From: Rhizobiaceae bacterium
GTDB lineage: Bacteria; Pseudomonadota; Alphaproteobacteria; Rhizobiales; Rhizobiaceae
Length of the DNA: 64,000 nucleotides
Assembly: GCA_025698895.1 (NCBI GenBank)
Contig: JAILWO010000001.1
Coordinates: forward strand, 965,001-1,029,000
Direction: 5' to 3'
The notes beneath the pieces were generated by a model that had not been told where the DNA came from, did no database searches, and saw nothing but the letters and a program-made list of their open reading frames with translations. The position numbers were made by a program, and so were the translations under genes. Shown one piece after another: positions 17,837-27,815 of the stretch; position 1 is the first letter of the stretch; each line of letters starts with the position of its first letter.

Positions 17837-20800
17837 GCGGCGTCGGCAGGATGCCGCATGTCATTTCGATATCGGCCGGTGCGCCGTTTCTGCCGACGCT
17901 TGTTGATGCGCTTTATGATGGGCGGCTCATTCCTGGCTGGCGGCCGGGCGACGATCCGCTGGCGACTTCGGCTGTGACGATCTATCTGCCGACCCGGCGG
18001 GCTGCGCGCGCACTACGCGGTCTGCTTGTTGAGCGTGCCGGCGGACGAGCCGCCATCCTGCCCTCGATTCGTCCACTCGGTGATTTTGAAGAGGATGCGA
18101 CTTTTTTTGAAGCGCAGGACGGTGCCACGCTTGACCTGGCGCCGGCTATCCCTGGCGTGGACCGGCTGTTGCTGCTCGCCCCTTTGATCAAGCTTTGGAA
18201 GTCACGCCTTCCGGCCCATCTGCGGGCTTTTTATGCCGAGGACCTGGTGGTCCCGTCATCGACCGCAGATGCTATCTGGTTTGCGCGTGATCTCGCCCAC
18301 TTGATGGACGAGATCGAGACCGAAGGCTCGGATTGGTCGAAGCTGACCGATCTGGTCAAAGGCGATCTGGCGCATTGGTGGCAGGTCACGCTCGACTTTC
18401 TGCGCATCGTCACCGAGCATTGGCCCACGATACTTGAAGCACGCTGCCGCAGCAGCCCAGCCGAGCACCGAAACGCCCTGATCTCGGCAGAGGCAGCGCG
18501 TCTTGAGCGTAGTCCACCCGACGGGCCCGTGGTCGCGGCGGGTTCGACGGGTTCGATACCGGCAACAGCGCGGCTGCTTGCTACCATTAGCCGACTTCCA
18601 AATGGCGTGATCGTTGTGCCAGGCCTGGATCGCGCGCTTGATGCCGACAGCTGGACGCGCATCGGAGCGATGGAGACCGGTCCGTCCTCTTTCGGTCATC
18701 CGCAGGCTGCGCTGAAGCGGCTTTTGTCGACGATTGGTGTGGAGCGGGCGGATGTGGCCGAAATAGTCGCGCCCTCTGAACGCCTGGTACAGCGTGGTCT
18801 GCTGCTCGGTCGGGCACTGCGTCCCGCCGAGATGACGGACACATGGGTCGCGGAACAAGCGGAGATTCGAGAGGCCGTCAGGAAAGGCGCGCTCGATGGT
18901 GTGTCGATAGTCGAAGCTGCGAACGAGCGTGAGGAGGCCTGTGCCATTGCGCTGGCGCTCCGCCGGACCATAGAAGCGCCGGGTCAGACGGCCGCACTTG
19001 CTACCGGTGATCGCGAACTGGCCCGGCGTGTCACCATGGAGCTGCTGCGCTTCGGCATTCGCGCCGACGATTCGGGCGGAACGCCCCTTGAGAGGACGCC
19101 GAGCGCTACGCTGCTCAGGCTGATCGTCAAGACAGTCATCGATCCAGGCGATCCTGTGGCGATCGTGTCGCTACTCAAGCATCCGCTTCTGCGGCTCGGC
19201 ATGCCGCGCGCGGTGGTTCGCGAAGCCTGCGCGCTGATAGAACTCGCCACGTTGCGCGGCGGTACCGGCCGCCCCAACGTTATCGACCTGCCGGAACTCT
19301 TCGAAACCTCGTTGGTTGCAGACTCTGGACCGAGGCGGCCGCAATGGCTTGACGGGTTGACCCCGGCGCGGATTGAGTCATGTCGTGCCGTGACTATTGC
19401 ACTTTCAACGGCACTTACGCCGCTCGCCGCCATCCGGAGCGGGCCGGGCCTTCCTATCCGAGAACTCGTCCGGCGTTCGGTGGAAGCGCTTGAGTGCTGC
19501 GGGCGCGACGAGAACGGCTCCCTCGAAGCGCTGTATGCAGACGAAGCGGGGCAAGCGCTCATCGCTTTCCTTCGATCGCTGCTTGCTGCCGACGCGGAAC
19601 TAGACGTCGAACCGGCCGAATGGCCTGACGTTCTGTTCGCGCTGATGGCCGGAGAGATGGTGAAGCCGGAGGCGGGTGCGGATCCGCGCGTCCACGTGTG
19701 GGGGCTTCTCGAAGCGCGCCTGCAGAGCGTCGACATGCTCGTTATCGGAGGTCTCAACGAGGGCAGCTTTCCTGCCCGCACGCCCGGAGATCGCTTTTTG
19801 TCGCGCGGTATGAAGGCCGAGATGAGCCTTGAGCCGCCTGAGCGCCGAATTGGACAGGCCGCACACGACTTCGTGATGGCCATGGGTCACGATCAGGTCG
19901 TCCTGACTCGGTCTGTCCGTGCCGGAGATGCGCCGGCCGTTCAGTCGCGCTGGCTGCAGCGCCTCGTCACCTGCATCGGCGATGAGGCGGCCAAGCCGAT
20001 GCGCGACCGTGGCGAGCAGCTGATCGACCTGGCGCGCCATATCGACGAAGCACCCGACATCGACTTTGCGCGGCGACCGCGCCCAACACCGCCGCTGGGC
20101 GCTAGACCGACCCATTTCTCCGTTACCCAGATCGAGACGCTGCGCCGCGATCCTTATGCGATCTACGCCCGAAAGATTTTGAAACTGGAGGCGCTGGAAC
20201 CCCTACTGCGTGATCCGGCTGCATCGGATCGTGGTCTGCTGTTTCACGATATCCTGCATCGCTTTTCCGGGCGCGTTGCCGATCCGTTTGCCGATGAGGC
20301 GCTGGATGTATTGTTGCGAACGGGCCGTGAATGCTTTGAGGCGGCTGATTTGCCTCCTGATATCGAGACGGTCTGGTGGCCGCGCTTCGAGCGCCTTGCG
20401 CCCTCCATCCTAAACTGGGAGCGCCACCAGCGGCCGCCCGGCGTAGCCATCCGACTGGCGGAGGCGTCGGCGGATGCCGTGCAGGTCGGCCGCACCGGCG
20501 TCACACTGTCAGGTCGCGCTGATAGGATCGATCTGAGACCCGCCGGCATGGCCGATATTCTCGACTATAAGACTGGACCTACACCGTCAAAACGACAGGC
20601 CCACACGTTGGTTTCGCCGCAGCTCGCGCTGGAGGGCGCGCTGCTGCGGCGAGGTGCCTTCACGAAAGCCGGCAAATGTGAACCGGCCGAACTTGCCCAT
20701 GTCCGGTTGAAGGCCAATGGGGAGGTTGTCGAGGAATCGATTCTCGAAACCCGAGGCTCGGTCCGGTCGGCGCCCGACCTGTCTGAGGAAGCATGGTCGC

Positions 20801-20958
20801 GGCTGGAACAGCTGCTGAAACGCTATCATGATCCGTCCTTCGGGTATCTGTCGCGTGCCCTGCCTTTCCGTGAAGGTGACACGGATGGCGACTACGATCA
20901 TTTGGCGCGGGTCTTGGAATGGTCGGCCGGCGCTGATGACGCGGAACCGGGAGAATGA
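17833..20958 (+). CDS. addB: Double-strand break repair protein AddB
   Basis: This is the AddB subunit of the AddAB helicase-nuclease, which processes DNA double-strand ends for RecA loading. At 1041 residues it has the family's helicase-like but degenerate N-terminal part (YLPTRRAARALRGLL). The segment IGGLNEGSFPARTPGDRFLSR is conserved in alphaproteobacterial AddB. The C-terminal RecB-type nuclease domain has GRADRID and ILDYKTG (Asp and Lys of the catalytic site, around residues 895-915). It overlaps both neighbours by four bases, and addA completes the complex. Confidence 0.95.
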   Translation: MSGVGRMPHVISISAGAPFLPTLVDALYDGRLIPGWRPGDDPLATSAVTIYLPTRRAARALRGLLVERAGGRAAILPSIRPLGDFEEDATFFEAQDGATLDLAPAIPGVDRLLLLAPLIKLWKSRLPAHLRAFYAEDLVVPSSTADAIWFARDLAHLMDEIETEGSDWSKLTDLVKGDLAHWWQVTLDFLRIVTEHWPTILEARCRSSPAEHRNALISAEAARLERSPPDGPVVAAGSTGSIPATARLLATISRLPNGVIVVPGLDRALDADSWTRIGAMETGPSSFGHPQAALKRLLSTIGVERADVAEIVAPSERLVQRGLLLGRALRPAEMTDTWVAEQAEIREAVRKGALDGVSIVEAANEREEACAIALALRRTIEAPGQTAALATGDRELARRVTMELLRFGIRADDSGGTPLERTPSATLLRLIVKTVIDPGDPVAIVSLLKHPLLRLGMPRAVVREACALIELATLRGGTGRPNVIDLPELFETSLVADSGPRRPQWLDGLTPARIESCRAVTIALSTALTPLAAIRSGPGLPIRELVRRSVEALECCGRDENGSLEALYADEAGQALIAFLRSLLAADAELDVEPAEWPDVLFALMAGEMVKPEAGADPRVHVWGLLEARLQSVDMLVIGGLNEGSFPARTPGDRFLSRGMKAEMSLEPPERRIGQAAHDFVMAMGHDQVVLTRSVRAGDAPAVQSRWLQRLVTCIGDEAAKPMRDRGEQLIDLARHIDEAPDIDFARRPRPTPPLGARPTHFSVTQIETLRRDPYAIYARKILKLEALEPLLRDPAASDRGLLFHDILHRFSGRVADPFADEALDVLLRTGRECFEAADLPPDIETVWWPRFERLAPSILNWERHQRPPGVAIRLAEASADAVQVGRTGVTLSGRADRIDLRPAGMADILDYKTGPTPSKRQAHTLVSPQLALEGALLRRGAFTKAGKCEPAELAHVRLKANGEVVEESILETRGSVRSAPDLSEEAWSRLEQLLKRYHDPSFGYLSRALPFREGDTDGDYDHLARVLEWSAGADDAEPGE

Positions 20959-23900
20959 GTGACGGCAAAGAATTCCACATCCCGGCCGATACGAAGGCCG
21001 ACCAGATGCACGCGGCCGATCCGAGCAACTCGGCCTGGGTAGCGGCCAATGCCGGTTCGGGCAAAACACATGTTCTGTCGCGCCGAGTCATGCGTCTTTT
21101 ACTGGCGGGTATCGAACCCTCCCGCATCCTTTGTTTGACCTACACGAAGGCAGCCGCGGCCAACATGTCGAACCGCGTCTTCCGCGATCTCGCGCTCTGG
21201 ACGACACTGGAGGAAAAGGCGCTGGCGGATGAACTCGCCGTGCTCGAAGGCCGCCGGCCCGACGCCGATCGACTTGCCGAGGCGCGGCGTCTGTTTGCGC
21301 GGTCTCTCGACACACCAGGAGGCCTCAAGATCCAGACAATTCATGCATTCTGCGAGGCGGTGCTGCACCAGTTCCCGCTCGAAGCCAATATAGCGGGCCA
21401 TTTCGAGCTGCTCGACAGTGCGGCCGAACGAGCTCTGATAGCCGAAGCGCGGCGCGAACTGCTGACTGGCATTTCGGCCGGACATGCGAAACTGTCGGCC
21501 GCCTTTGCTGAAGTCCTCGCCCGGGGCGGAGAAAGTGGCCTCGATGCGCTGTTAGGCGAGATCGTCGCCAAACGTGACGGGATTCGCACATTCTTGGCCG
21601 AGATCGGTGGCGTTGATGGACTTGACCTGCTGTTCGGCGAGTTTGGTTTCGACGCTTCGCACAACCCGGCTTCAATCGCTGCGGCGGTCTGGCCCCCGGC
21701 CGGTTTCGAGACCGGAAGGATGAAGCAACTGGCCGAGGCCGCTCAGGCCTGTGGCGCCCGCAAGACCCTGGAGGTCTTCCTGCCAGCCGCGCACATGGCT
21801 TGGACGGAGAGAGATCCACTTGTGCGGCTTCGTCTGTTGGGCAACGCCTTCCTCAGAAAAGATGGGGCACCTTACAGCGCAACATGGCTGTTCCCCAAGG
21901 CGTTGCACACCCTCCTGCCCGACCTTCAAGCACGGTACGAGGAGGCGGCCGCTTCGATCGCCGCGACGATCGAGCGGCTGAGGTTATGGGAAATGCTGAC
22001 GGCGACCAAGGCAGCCCTCACGCTCGCCCACGACCTGATCGCTCGCTACGAGCGGTTGAAGACAGCGCGCGGATTGCTGGATTTCAACGATCTCATTGGC
22101 CGTACAGTCAATCTTCTTTCTCGCGCGGACGCCAGCGCTTGGGTTCTATACAGGCTCGACAGGGGAATTGACCACATCCTGGTCGACGAGGCACAGGACA
22201 CCAGCCCGGGTCAATGGGCTGTTGTCCGATCGCTCGCCGACGAGTTCTTCGCCGGCAAGGGATCGCGCGATAATGACGACCGCACCATTTTTGCCGTCGG
22301 CGACGAGAAGCAGTCGATTTACTCATTTCAAGGCGCCGAACCGCACGCCTTTGCTGAATCGCGAGGCCAGTTTCGTCGCCGCGTCGAGGAAGCGGGCCGC
22401 TCCTTTAGGCCAGTACGGCTGTGGCGCTCCTTCCGGTCGGTCGGTGACGTACTGGCTGCAGTCGATACGGTCTTTGCTGATCCGGACGCGCGGCGTGGCT
22501 TGACTCGCGACCCGGAGGATATCCGCCATGAACCGATCCGTGCTAGTGCAACGGGCTATGTCGAATTGTGGCCCTCTATTGGACGCGAGAAAGCTGAAGA
22601 GCCCGAAGATTGGGCCGAGCCGATCGACCATGTCTCCATGCCTGCCGTGGTCTTGGCCGAACGGATTGCGGCCACGATAAGGCGCTGGATCGACGAAGGC
22701 GACATTCTGGAGGAAACAGGCAAACCTATCACGGCAGGCGACATCCTTGTGTTGGTGCGCAAGAGAGACCGCTTCGTCCATGCGCTTTCGCGTGCGCTCA
22801 AGAATCTGCGCGATCCGAGAATCGCTGTCGCTGGCGCCGACAGGCTCAACCTGGCGGCCCATATCGCTGTCCAAGACCTGATAGCGATCGGCCGCTTTGT
22901 TCTGCAGGCCAGGGATGACCTGTCGCTTGCCGCCCTGCTGAAAAGCCCGCTGTTCGGCCTGGATGAGGAGACCCTGTTCCGGCTTGCTTGGAACCGTCCC
23001 AAGGGCGTGTCGCTTTGGGCCCGCTTGAAGGAAGCATCAGAAGGCGACCCTCTGCTTAGGTCGGTCGTCACGACGCTCTCGGCGTGGCGGGATGAGGTCG
23101 ACCTGCTTCCTCCCTTCGAGTTCTATGCCGGCATCTTGGGGCGTGACCGGGGTCGCCGAAAATTTCTTCAGCGTCTTGGCCACGAGGTAGGCGAGATCCT
23201 CGACGAGTTCCTGTCCTTTTGCCTCGCGGAAGAGAGAATCGGTCTTCCCGGTCTTGAGGCCCTTCTCGCCACTCTTCAGGAGGTAGCGCCCGAGATCAAA
23301 CGCGAGATGGATCAGGAGCGCAACGAGGTCCGCATTATGACGGTCCACGCGGCCAAGGGTCTCGAGGCGCCTGTCGTATTTCTCGTCGACGGCGGTGGCG
23401 CCCCGTTCTCCGGATCCCACCTGCCCCGGCTGGTGCCTTTTGAGCCACCCGGCAGGTCTTGGAACGGTAGAGGTTGGCTATGGCGGGCGTCGGCGGATGT
23501 TGCCAATTCCGCATCCCGCACGATCGAGGCGCGGATCGAGGAAAGTGCCCTGGGAGAGTACCGTCGCCTTCTCTATGTCGGGATGACTCGCGCCGAGGAT
23601 CGGCTAATCGTCTGCGGGTATCATGGCTTGAAAGGCCCCAGGTCCGACACATGGCATGCCATGGTCGATAGGGGTTTGCGTGATTCGCCCCATGCTTCCG
23701 AAACATTACACCCCGCGGTGCCCGATGAAACGGTGATCCGCTTCCGTGTCACCCCCACCCGCCATGCCGTACCTGCTGCGAGGTTGGACAATGCGATTCG
23801 GCGTCCCCCTTTCCCGGTATGGATGAACAAGGCGCCGCCGCCTCCCCCGACACCGCCAAGTCCGCTCTTGCCGTCAGGTGCGGCACTGCTTGTCGAGACG

Positions 23901-24482
23901 GGTCGCAAGACGGAAGGTGTTCTTCTTAGATCTCCTGTATTGGCCCCCGAGGAAGAACCCGCGGCCGCCATCGTGCGGGGCTCTCTCGTTCACAGGCTGC
24001 TCCAGTCGCTGCCAGAACTCGATCGCGAGGCGCGCGAGGTGGCCGCGAGTAGGTATCTCGACAATGCCGCGCCCGGCTGGGCAGTGGACGCCCGCGAAGA
24101 AATCTGGCGCTCCATCCGCTCTATATTTGACGATCCCGCTTTCGCGCCGGTCTTTACGCCCGGATCGCGTGCCGAAGTCGAGGTGGCGGGCGTGAGGAGG
24201 GTCGGCGGTCTCGACCGTGCCATCTCGGCGCGTGTGGATAGGATTGCGGTTCGCGACGATCGGGTGTTGGTGGTAGATTATAAGACGGGTCGGCCACCGA
24301 TCAGCCTGTCCGGCGTTCAGCCGTCCTATATAGTTCAGATGGCGCTCTACCGTGACCTTATCAGGCCCCTCTATCCGGGCAAGACAGTGTCGACGGCGCT
24401 TCTGTTCACTGAGGCCCCCGTACTTCTGGAACTGCCGGACGCGGTCCTCGATTCCAGCCTTGCCGAGGCCGGTCTCGCGTGA
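20955..24482 (+). CDS. addA: Double-strand break repair helicase AddA
   Basis: A 1175-residue UvrD-type helicase with a C-terminal nuclease domain, partner of AddB. Visible motifs are Walker A ANAGSGKTHVL near residue 33, motif Ia LCLTYTKAAAANM, Walker B LVDEAQDTSPGQW, the GDEKQSIYSFQGA motif III, MTVHAAKGLEAPVVFLV and the motif VI region LLYVGMTRAEDRL. The nuclease site near the end shows ARVDRIAV and VVDYKTGRPP. Length and motif order are complete. It is coupled to addB through an ATGA overlap and followed 82 bases later by trxA. Confidence 0.96.
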   Translation: MSDGKEFHIPADTKADQMHAADPSNSAWVAANAGSGKTHVLSRRVMRLLLAGIEPSRILCLTYTKAAAANMSNRVFRDLALWTTLEEKALADELAVLEGRRPDADRLAEARRLFARSLDTPGGLKIQTIHAFCEAVLHQFPLEANIAGHFELLDSAAERALIAEARRELLTGISAGHAKLSAAFAEVLARGGESGLDALLGEIVAKRDGIRTFLAEIGGVDGLDLLFGEFGFDASHNPASIAAAVWPPAGFETGRMKQLAEAAQACGARKTLEVFLPAAHMAWTERDPLVRLRLLGNAFLRKDGAPYSATWLFPKALHTLLPDLQARYEEAAASIAATIERLRLWEMLTATKAALTLAHDLIARYERLKTARGLLDFNDLIGRTVNLLSRADASAWVLYRLDRGIDHILVDEAQDTSPGQWAVVRSLADEFFAGKGSRDNDDRTIFAVGDEKQSIYSFQGAEPHAFAESRGQFRRRVEEAGRSFRPVRLWRSFRSVGDVLAAVDTVFADPDARRGLTRDPEDIRHEPIRASATGYVELWPSIGREKAEEPEDWAEPIDHVSMPAVVLAERIAATIRRWIDEGDILEETGKPITAGDILVLVRKRDRFVHALSRALKNLRDPRIAVAGADRLNLAAHIAVQDLIAIGRFVLQARDDLSLAALLKSPLFGLDEETLFRLAWNRPKGVSLWARLKEASEGDPLLRSVVTTLSAWRDEVDLLPPFEFYAGILGRDRGRRKFLQRLGHEVGEILDEFLSFCLAEERIGLPGLEALLATLQEVAPEIKREMDQERNEVRIMTVHAAKGLEAPVVFLVDGGGAPFSGSHLPRLVPFEPPGRSWNGRGWLWRASADVANSASRTIEARIEESALGEYRRLLYVGMTRAEDRLIVCGYHGLKGPRSDTWHAMVDRGLRDSPHASETLHPAVPDETVIRFRVTPTRHAVPAARLDNAIRRPPFPVWMNKAPPPPPTPPSPLLPSGAALLVETGRKTEGVLLRSPVLAPEEEPAAAIVRGSLVHRLLQSLPELDREAREVAASRYLDNAAPGWAVDAREEIWRSIRSIFDDPAFAPVFTPGSRAEVEVAGVRRVGGLDRAISARVDRIAVRDDRVLVVDYKTGRPPISLSGVQPSYIVQMALYRDLIRPLYPGKTVSTALLFTEAPVLLELPDAVLDSSLAEAGLA

Positions 24483-24564
24483 GAGACATTGCTTGAAGTC
24501 CCCTCGCCGCGCTCCCACATGAAGCGCATCTCATTCAGTCGCGTCGCGCGAAAAGGAACGCCCC

Positions 24565-24885
24565 ATGGCCACCGTGAAGATCGACAAGAACAATTTCCAG
24601 TCCGACGTGCTCCAGGCTTCCGAGCCGGTCGTTGTCGATTTCTGGGCCGAGTGGTGCGGTCCGTGCAAAATGATCGCGCCGGCGCTAGAGGAGATCGCCA
24701 CCGAAATGGACGGCAAGATCAAGATCGCCAAGGTCAACATCGACGAGAATCCGGAACTCGCGGCTCAGTTCGGTGTCCGCTCCATCCCCACCTTGATGAT
24801 GTTCAAAGGCGGTGAGGTCGCCGACATGAAGGTCGGCGCCTTGCCCAAGACGGCCCTCTCGTCCTGGATCTTGGGCGCGACCTGA
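24565..24885 (+). CDS. trxA: Thioredoxin
   Basis: A 106-residue thioredoxin, the general cytosolic disulfide reductant. The active site WCGPCK sits after VVDFWAEW, the cis-proline loop is RSIPTLMMF, and the buried Asp is in the expected strand. Nothing is added to or missing from the fold. The gene follows addA, as in many rhizobia. Its ATG lies after GGAACG. A strong hairpin downstream ends the long divL-to-trxA cluster. Confidence 0.97.
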   Translation: MATVKIDKNNFQSDVLQASEPVVVDFWAEWCGPCKMIAPALEEIATEMDGKIKIAKVNIDENPELAAQFGVRSIPTLMMFKGGEVADMKVGALPKTALSSWILGAT

Positions 24886-24910
24886 AGCGCGGTCCTGCGG
24901 CAGAAAGATG

Positions 24911-24942
24911 AAGCCCCGCCAAGGCATTCCTTGGCGGGCTTT
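24911..24942. terminator. Bidirectional terminator between trxA and the convergent protease gene
   Basis: AAGCCCCGCCAAGG and CCTTGGCGGGCTTT pair over a short ATT loop with one bulged C. A- and T-runs on the two sides allow use in both directions. Confidence 0.8.
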
Positions 24943-24974
24943 CCCGTTCTGGTTTTCGAAAATTTGCTGTGGCG

Positions 24975-25595
24975 CTACTTAACTGCGCCCACCAGCATCT
25001 GGTCTTCGTTGCGGATCGATACCCAACGGCCGGAATGGCTCGTGGCCTGACGCTTTAGATACCGGTAGTTGATCTTGTCCCAGCTTTTGACCGAATCCGT
25101 CAGGTTGTCGAGAATGTAGTCCCCCTTGTCAGTACGCACCGTCAGCACCGCATGACCTTCGCCGTCAGGCTTTCGCACGACCGTGATCAGCAGGTTCGAC
25201 AAAGAGATGCCACGTCTGCGCAGAAGCCTGCGCTTTTCGAGCACGTAATCCTCGCAGTCGCCGACGCCGTTGACCGGATAGGACCAGACCTCGTCGCGGC
25301 CATGAACCTCATAGTCGCTTTTCGGCTCGATCGCCTTGTTGACCGCCAAGTTAACCGAAACGATGTCGCGCCATACCCGCGACGTCATCTTGTGCGGGCC
25401 TCGATCCACAGGTCGGATTGAGCATTCGAACGGGTTGCGCTTGCAGAACTCGTAATGGCCGATCGGCTGAGAGGTCACGCCACCGGTATCCATCGCGGCC
25501 AAGGCAAACGGTGCGAAGCCTAGAGCCGCCATGCCTGTCACAAGCGTCAGTAATCCTTTGCGGACAGACGCCCGCGACAGTTCAGATGAGGCCAT
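24975..25595 (-). CDS. Transglutaminase-like cysteine peptidase (BTLCP family), exported
   Basis: A 206-residue protein with a signal peptide (hydrophobic stretch about residues 14-34, ending ALA). The mature part carries the papain-like triad of bacterial transglutaminase-like cysteine proteinases: Cys in VGDCEDYVLEKRRLL, His in GEGHAVLTVR and Asp in YILDNLTD. LapG, the best-known relative, cleaves a surface adhesin when c-di-GMP is low. Whether this protein does so is unknown, and no LapD gene lies nearby. A GTG six bases upstream is an alternative start. A perfect CtrA-type box lies about 30 bases upstream. Confidence 0.85.
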   Translation of the reverse strand: MASSELSRASVRKGLLTLVTGMAALGFAPFALAAMDTGGVTSQPIGHYEFCKRNPFECSIRPVDRGPHKMTSRVWRDIVSVNLAVNKAIEPKSDYEVHGRDEVWSYPVNGVGDCEDYVLEKRRLLRRRGISLSNLLITVVRKPDGEGHAVLTVRTDKGDYILDNLTDSVKSWDKINYRYLKRQATSHSGRWVSIRNEDQMLVGAVK

Positions 25596-25624
25596 GAGCA
25601 CCCCGCTCGCCCACTGTTTACGTT

Positions 25625-25640
25625 GTTAAGAAAACGTTAA
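25625..25640 (-). promoter_or_regulatory. Candidate CtrA-binding site upstream of the BTLCP protease
   Basis: Read on the minus strand the sequence is TTAACGTTTTCTTAAC, an exact match to the CtrA consensus TTAA-N7-TTAAC. It lies 30 bases before the start codon, where CtrA commonly overlaps promoters. The functional link is inference. Confidence 0.55.
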
Positions 25641-25830
25641 GTGGGTGCGCCCCCCCCGTCAACGACCAGAATGCAACACCTGTGGGAATGGTTACTCGCA
25701 TCCGAATCGGTTCGATCACGAAGCTGTGAACAAGCGTCGCGATGACGCGCCACAGGAGCGGCATGCGGATGAACTCGCTTGTTCGGACCGCCTTCGGTTC
25801 AAAAAACCGCGGGGTGATTCGCGTGCGGAT

Positions 25831-27108
25831 TCAGCTCGCTCGAACCGTGGTTCGGGTCTTCCGGGGCAAGGTTGCAGTCGGCCGCCCGTAACTGGTCATG
25901 AAGTCGACAATCCGCGGCACGATCTCGGAGCGAAAACGCGAGCCATTGAAAACGCCGTAATGGCCGACTGCCTTCTGCATATAATGGACACGGTTGTCCT
26001 TCGGGATATTCGTGCAAAGTGTCTGCGCAGCCATGGTCTGGCCGAGGCCGGATATGTCGTCATTCTCGCCTTCGACCGTCATCAGCGCCACGTTGCGAAT
26101 TGCGGCGGGATCGACCGGTTCGTCACGGAACATCATCTTGCCCTTCGGCAACGCATGACGGATGAAGACCGTGTCCACGGTCTGGAGATAGAACTCGGCT
26201 GTCAGATCCATGACCGCTAGGTACTCATCATAGAAGTCGCGGTGCTTCTCTGCCGAATCGCCGTCATGTTTGACCAAGTGCAGGAAGAAATCCTTGTGCG
26301 CGATGATGTGTCGATCGAGATTCATGCTCATGAAGCCCGAAAGTTGCAGGAAACCGGGATAGACCGGACGCATGAAGCCCGGGTTTGGCCATGGAACCTG
26401 CATGATCGCGTTGTCGCGGAACCAGCCGAGGTCCTTCTCTTCGGCCAACTGGTTGACTGCGGTCGGATTGATGCGCGTGTCGATCGGTCCGCCCATCAGC
26501 GTCATCGTGGCAGGGACGCAGGGATCGCCCCGCGCCTCCATCAGAGAGATCGCCGCCAGCACGGGTACCGAAGGCTGGCATACCGCCATGACATGTGCGC
26601 CGCCGCCGAGATGATGGAACATCTCGATCACATAGTCGATGTAGTCGTCGAGGTCGAAGTTTCCGTCCGACAGCGGCACCATGCGGGCATCGGTCCAGTC
26701 GGTGATATGAACATCGGCATAAGGCAGCATGGCCTCCACCGTGCCCCGCAGCAGCGTCGCATAGTGCCCCGACATCGGGGCGACGATCAGCAGCTTGGGA
26801 TCAGGCGCGCGCTCGGCGGGCAGGGATCGCTCGAAACGGATCAGCCGGCAGAACGGTTTCTTCCAGACAACCTTTTCGGTCACGTCCACCTGCTTCCAGT
26901 CGACGATGGCCGTGTCTAATCCGAAGGAGGGCTTGCCGTAGCGCCGTGTGGTGCGTTCGAACAACTCCGCGCTTGCCGCCGCCGATCGCCCCCAAGGCGT
27001 GTGCGAAAGCGGATTGAGCGGATTTGTGAAGAAGAGTCGCGTCGTGTCGGCCAGCGCCCGGTAGGGCTGCATGACGGCATGATTGATTTCATATAGATGG
27101 TAGAACAA
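25831..27108 (-). CDS. phaZ: Intracellular polyhydroxyalkanoate depolymerase PhaZ
   Basis: A 425-residue alpha/beta hydrolase of the intracellular PHB depolymerase family that mobilises carbon from polyhydroxybutyrate granules. The nucleophile motif is AVCQPSVP, so the active residue is cysteine rather than the serine of most lipase boxes, as in the Ralstonia enzyme. The acid and base are expected in VEGENDDISG and in AVGHYGVFNGSRF. The N-terminus MFYHLYEINHA is typical. There is no signal peptide. No PHA synthase or phasin gene is in the window. Confidence 0.92.
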   Translation of the reverse strand: MFYHLYEINHAVMQPYRALADTTRLFFTNPLNPLSHTPWGRSAAASAELFERTTRRYGKPSFGLDTAIVDWKQVDVTEKVVWKKPFCRLIRFERSLPAERAPDPKLLIVAPMSGHYATLLRGTVEAMLPYADVHITDWTDARMVPLSDGNFDLDDYIDYVIEMFHHLGGGAHVMAVCQPSVPVLAAISLMEARGDPCVPATMTLMGGPIDTRINPTAVNQLAEEKDLGWFRDNAIMQVPWPNPGFMRPVYPGFLQLSGFMSMNLDRHIIAHKDFFLHLVKHDGDSAEKHRDFYDEYLAVMDLTAEFYLQTVDTVFIRHALPKGKMMFRDEPVDPAAIRNVALMTVEGENDDISGLGQTMAAQTLCTNIPKDNRVHYMQKAVGHYGVFNGSRFRSEIVPRIVDFMTSYGRPTATLPRKTRTTVRAS

Positions 27109-27282
27109 GTGGCGACCCCTGCCGAAAGAGCAACCGGATCGCGCATGTCCTCCCCGGCGCGGCCGGACGATTATGATGTGAAACTATCACTATGATGCTG
27201 CGGCGCAATACGTCTCCTAACGACACTTTGGTCCAAATCGTTCCCGAAATCCTCAAGGCCGGAGAGGTTTCGTAGCTGCCGG

Positions 27283-27783
27283 CTACAGATGCCGCATCAT
27301 CAGTACCCGTGTCTGGGGATCGACGCCCGGCGGCATCTCCGTCTGCATTCGCGTCCGCAGCATCGCTGGGACGCCCTCTTCGTCGGCGATCTTAAAGCCG
27401 TGGCGAGCATAGAACGGCGCGTTGAAGGGTAGGTCTCGAAAGGTCGAAAGCGCAACTGCCCGGCAAGAGTGCCGGCCAGCCTCTTCGAGGATGGCGTTGA
27501 GCAATGCCGACCCGAGCCCATTTCTTCTGTGCCCCGGATCGACCGACATCTCACGCAACCAGAATACACCGCCTTCATCGCCGGCGGCCGCGAAACCCGC
27601 TGGTATTCCGCTTTGCGTTTCGGCTACGAGTATGACTCCTCCGAACCCGAGCGCCTCAAAGGCAATCTCGGTCCGGGCCGGTTCGGCCGCGATCCCCGGA
27701 TAGCCATACTCGGAGAAGACCGCCGCAGCCCGCGTCTCCAGTTCGGCAAGCGGCCCGGCGTCTCCCGCACGAAATCGACGCAT
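27283..27783 (-). CDS. GNAT-family N-acetyltransferase
   Basis: A 166-residue acetyl-CoA-dependent acyltransferase. The pyrophosphate-binding loop is RRNGLGSALL, preceded by the strand LREMSVDPGH, and the C-terminal strand ends in FYARHGFKI. No substrate can be inferred. It is one of a run of minus-strand genes and is separated from the upstream DUF1330 gene by about 30 bases. There is no strong Shine-Dalgarno at this ATG, so a slightly different start is possible. Confidence 0.85.
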   Translation of the reverse strand: MRRFRAGDAGPLAELETRAAAVFSEYGYPGIAAEPARTEIAFEALGFGGVILVAETQSGIPAGFAAAGDEGGVFWLREMSVDPGHRRNGLGSALLNAILEEAGRHSCRAVALSTFRDLPFNAPFYARHGFKIADEEGVPAMLRTRMQTEMPPGVDPQTRVLMMRHL

Positions 27784-27815
27784 GAGATAGCCGGACGGCG
27801 CCTTGTATCCGTACG

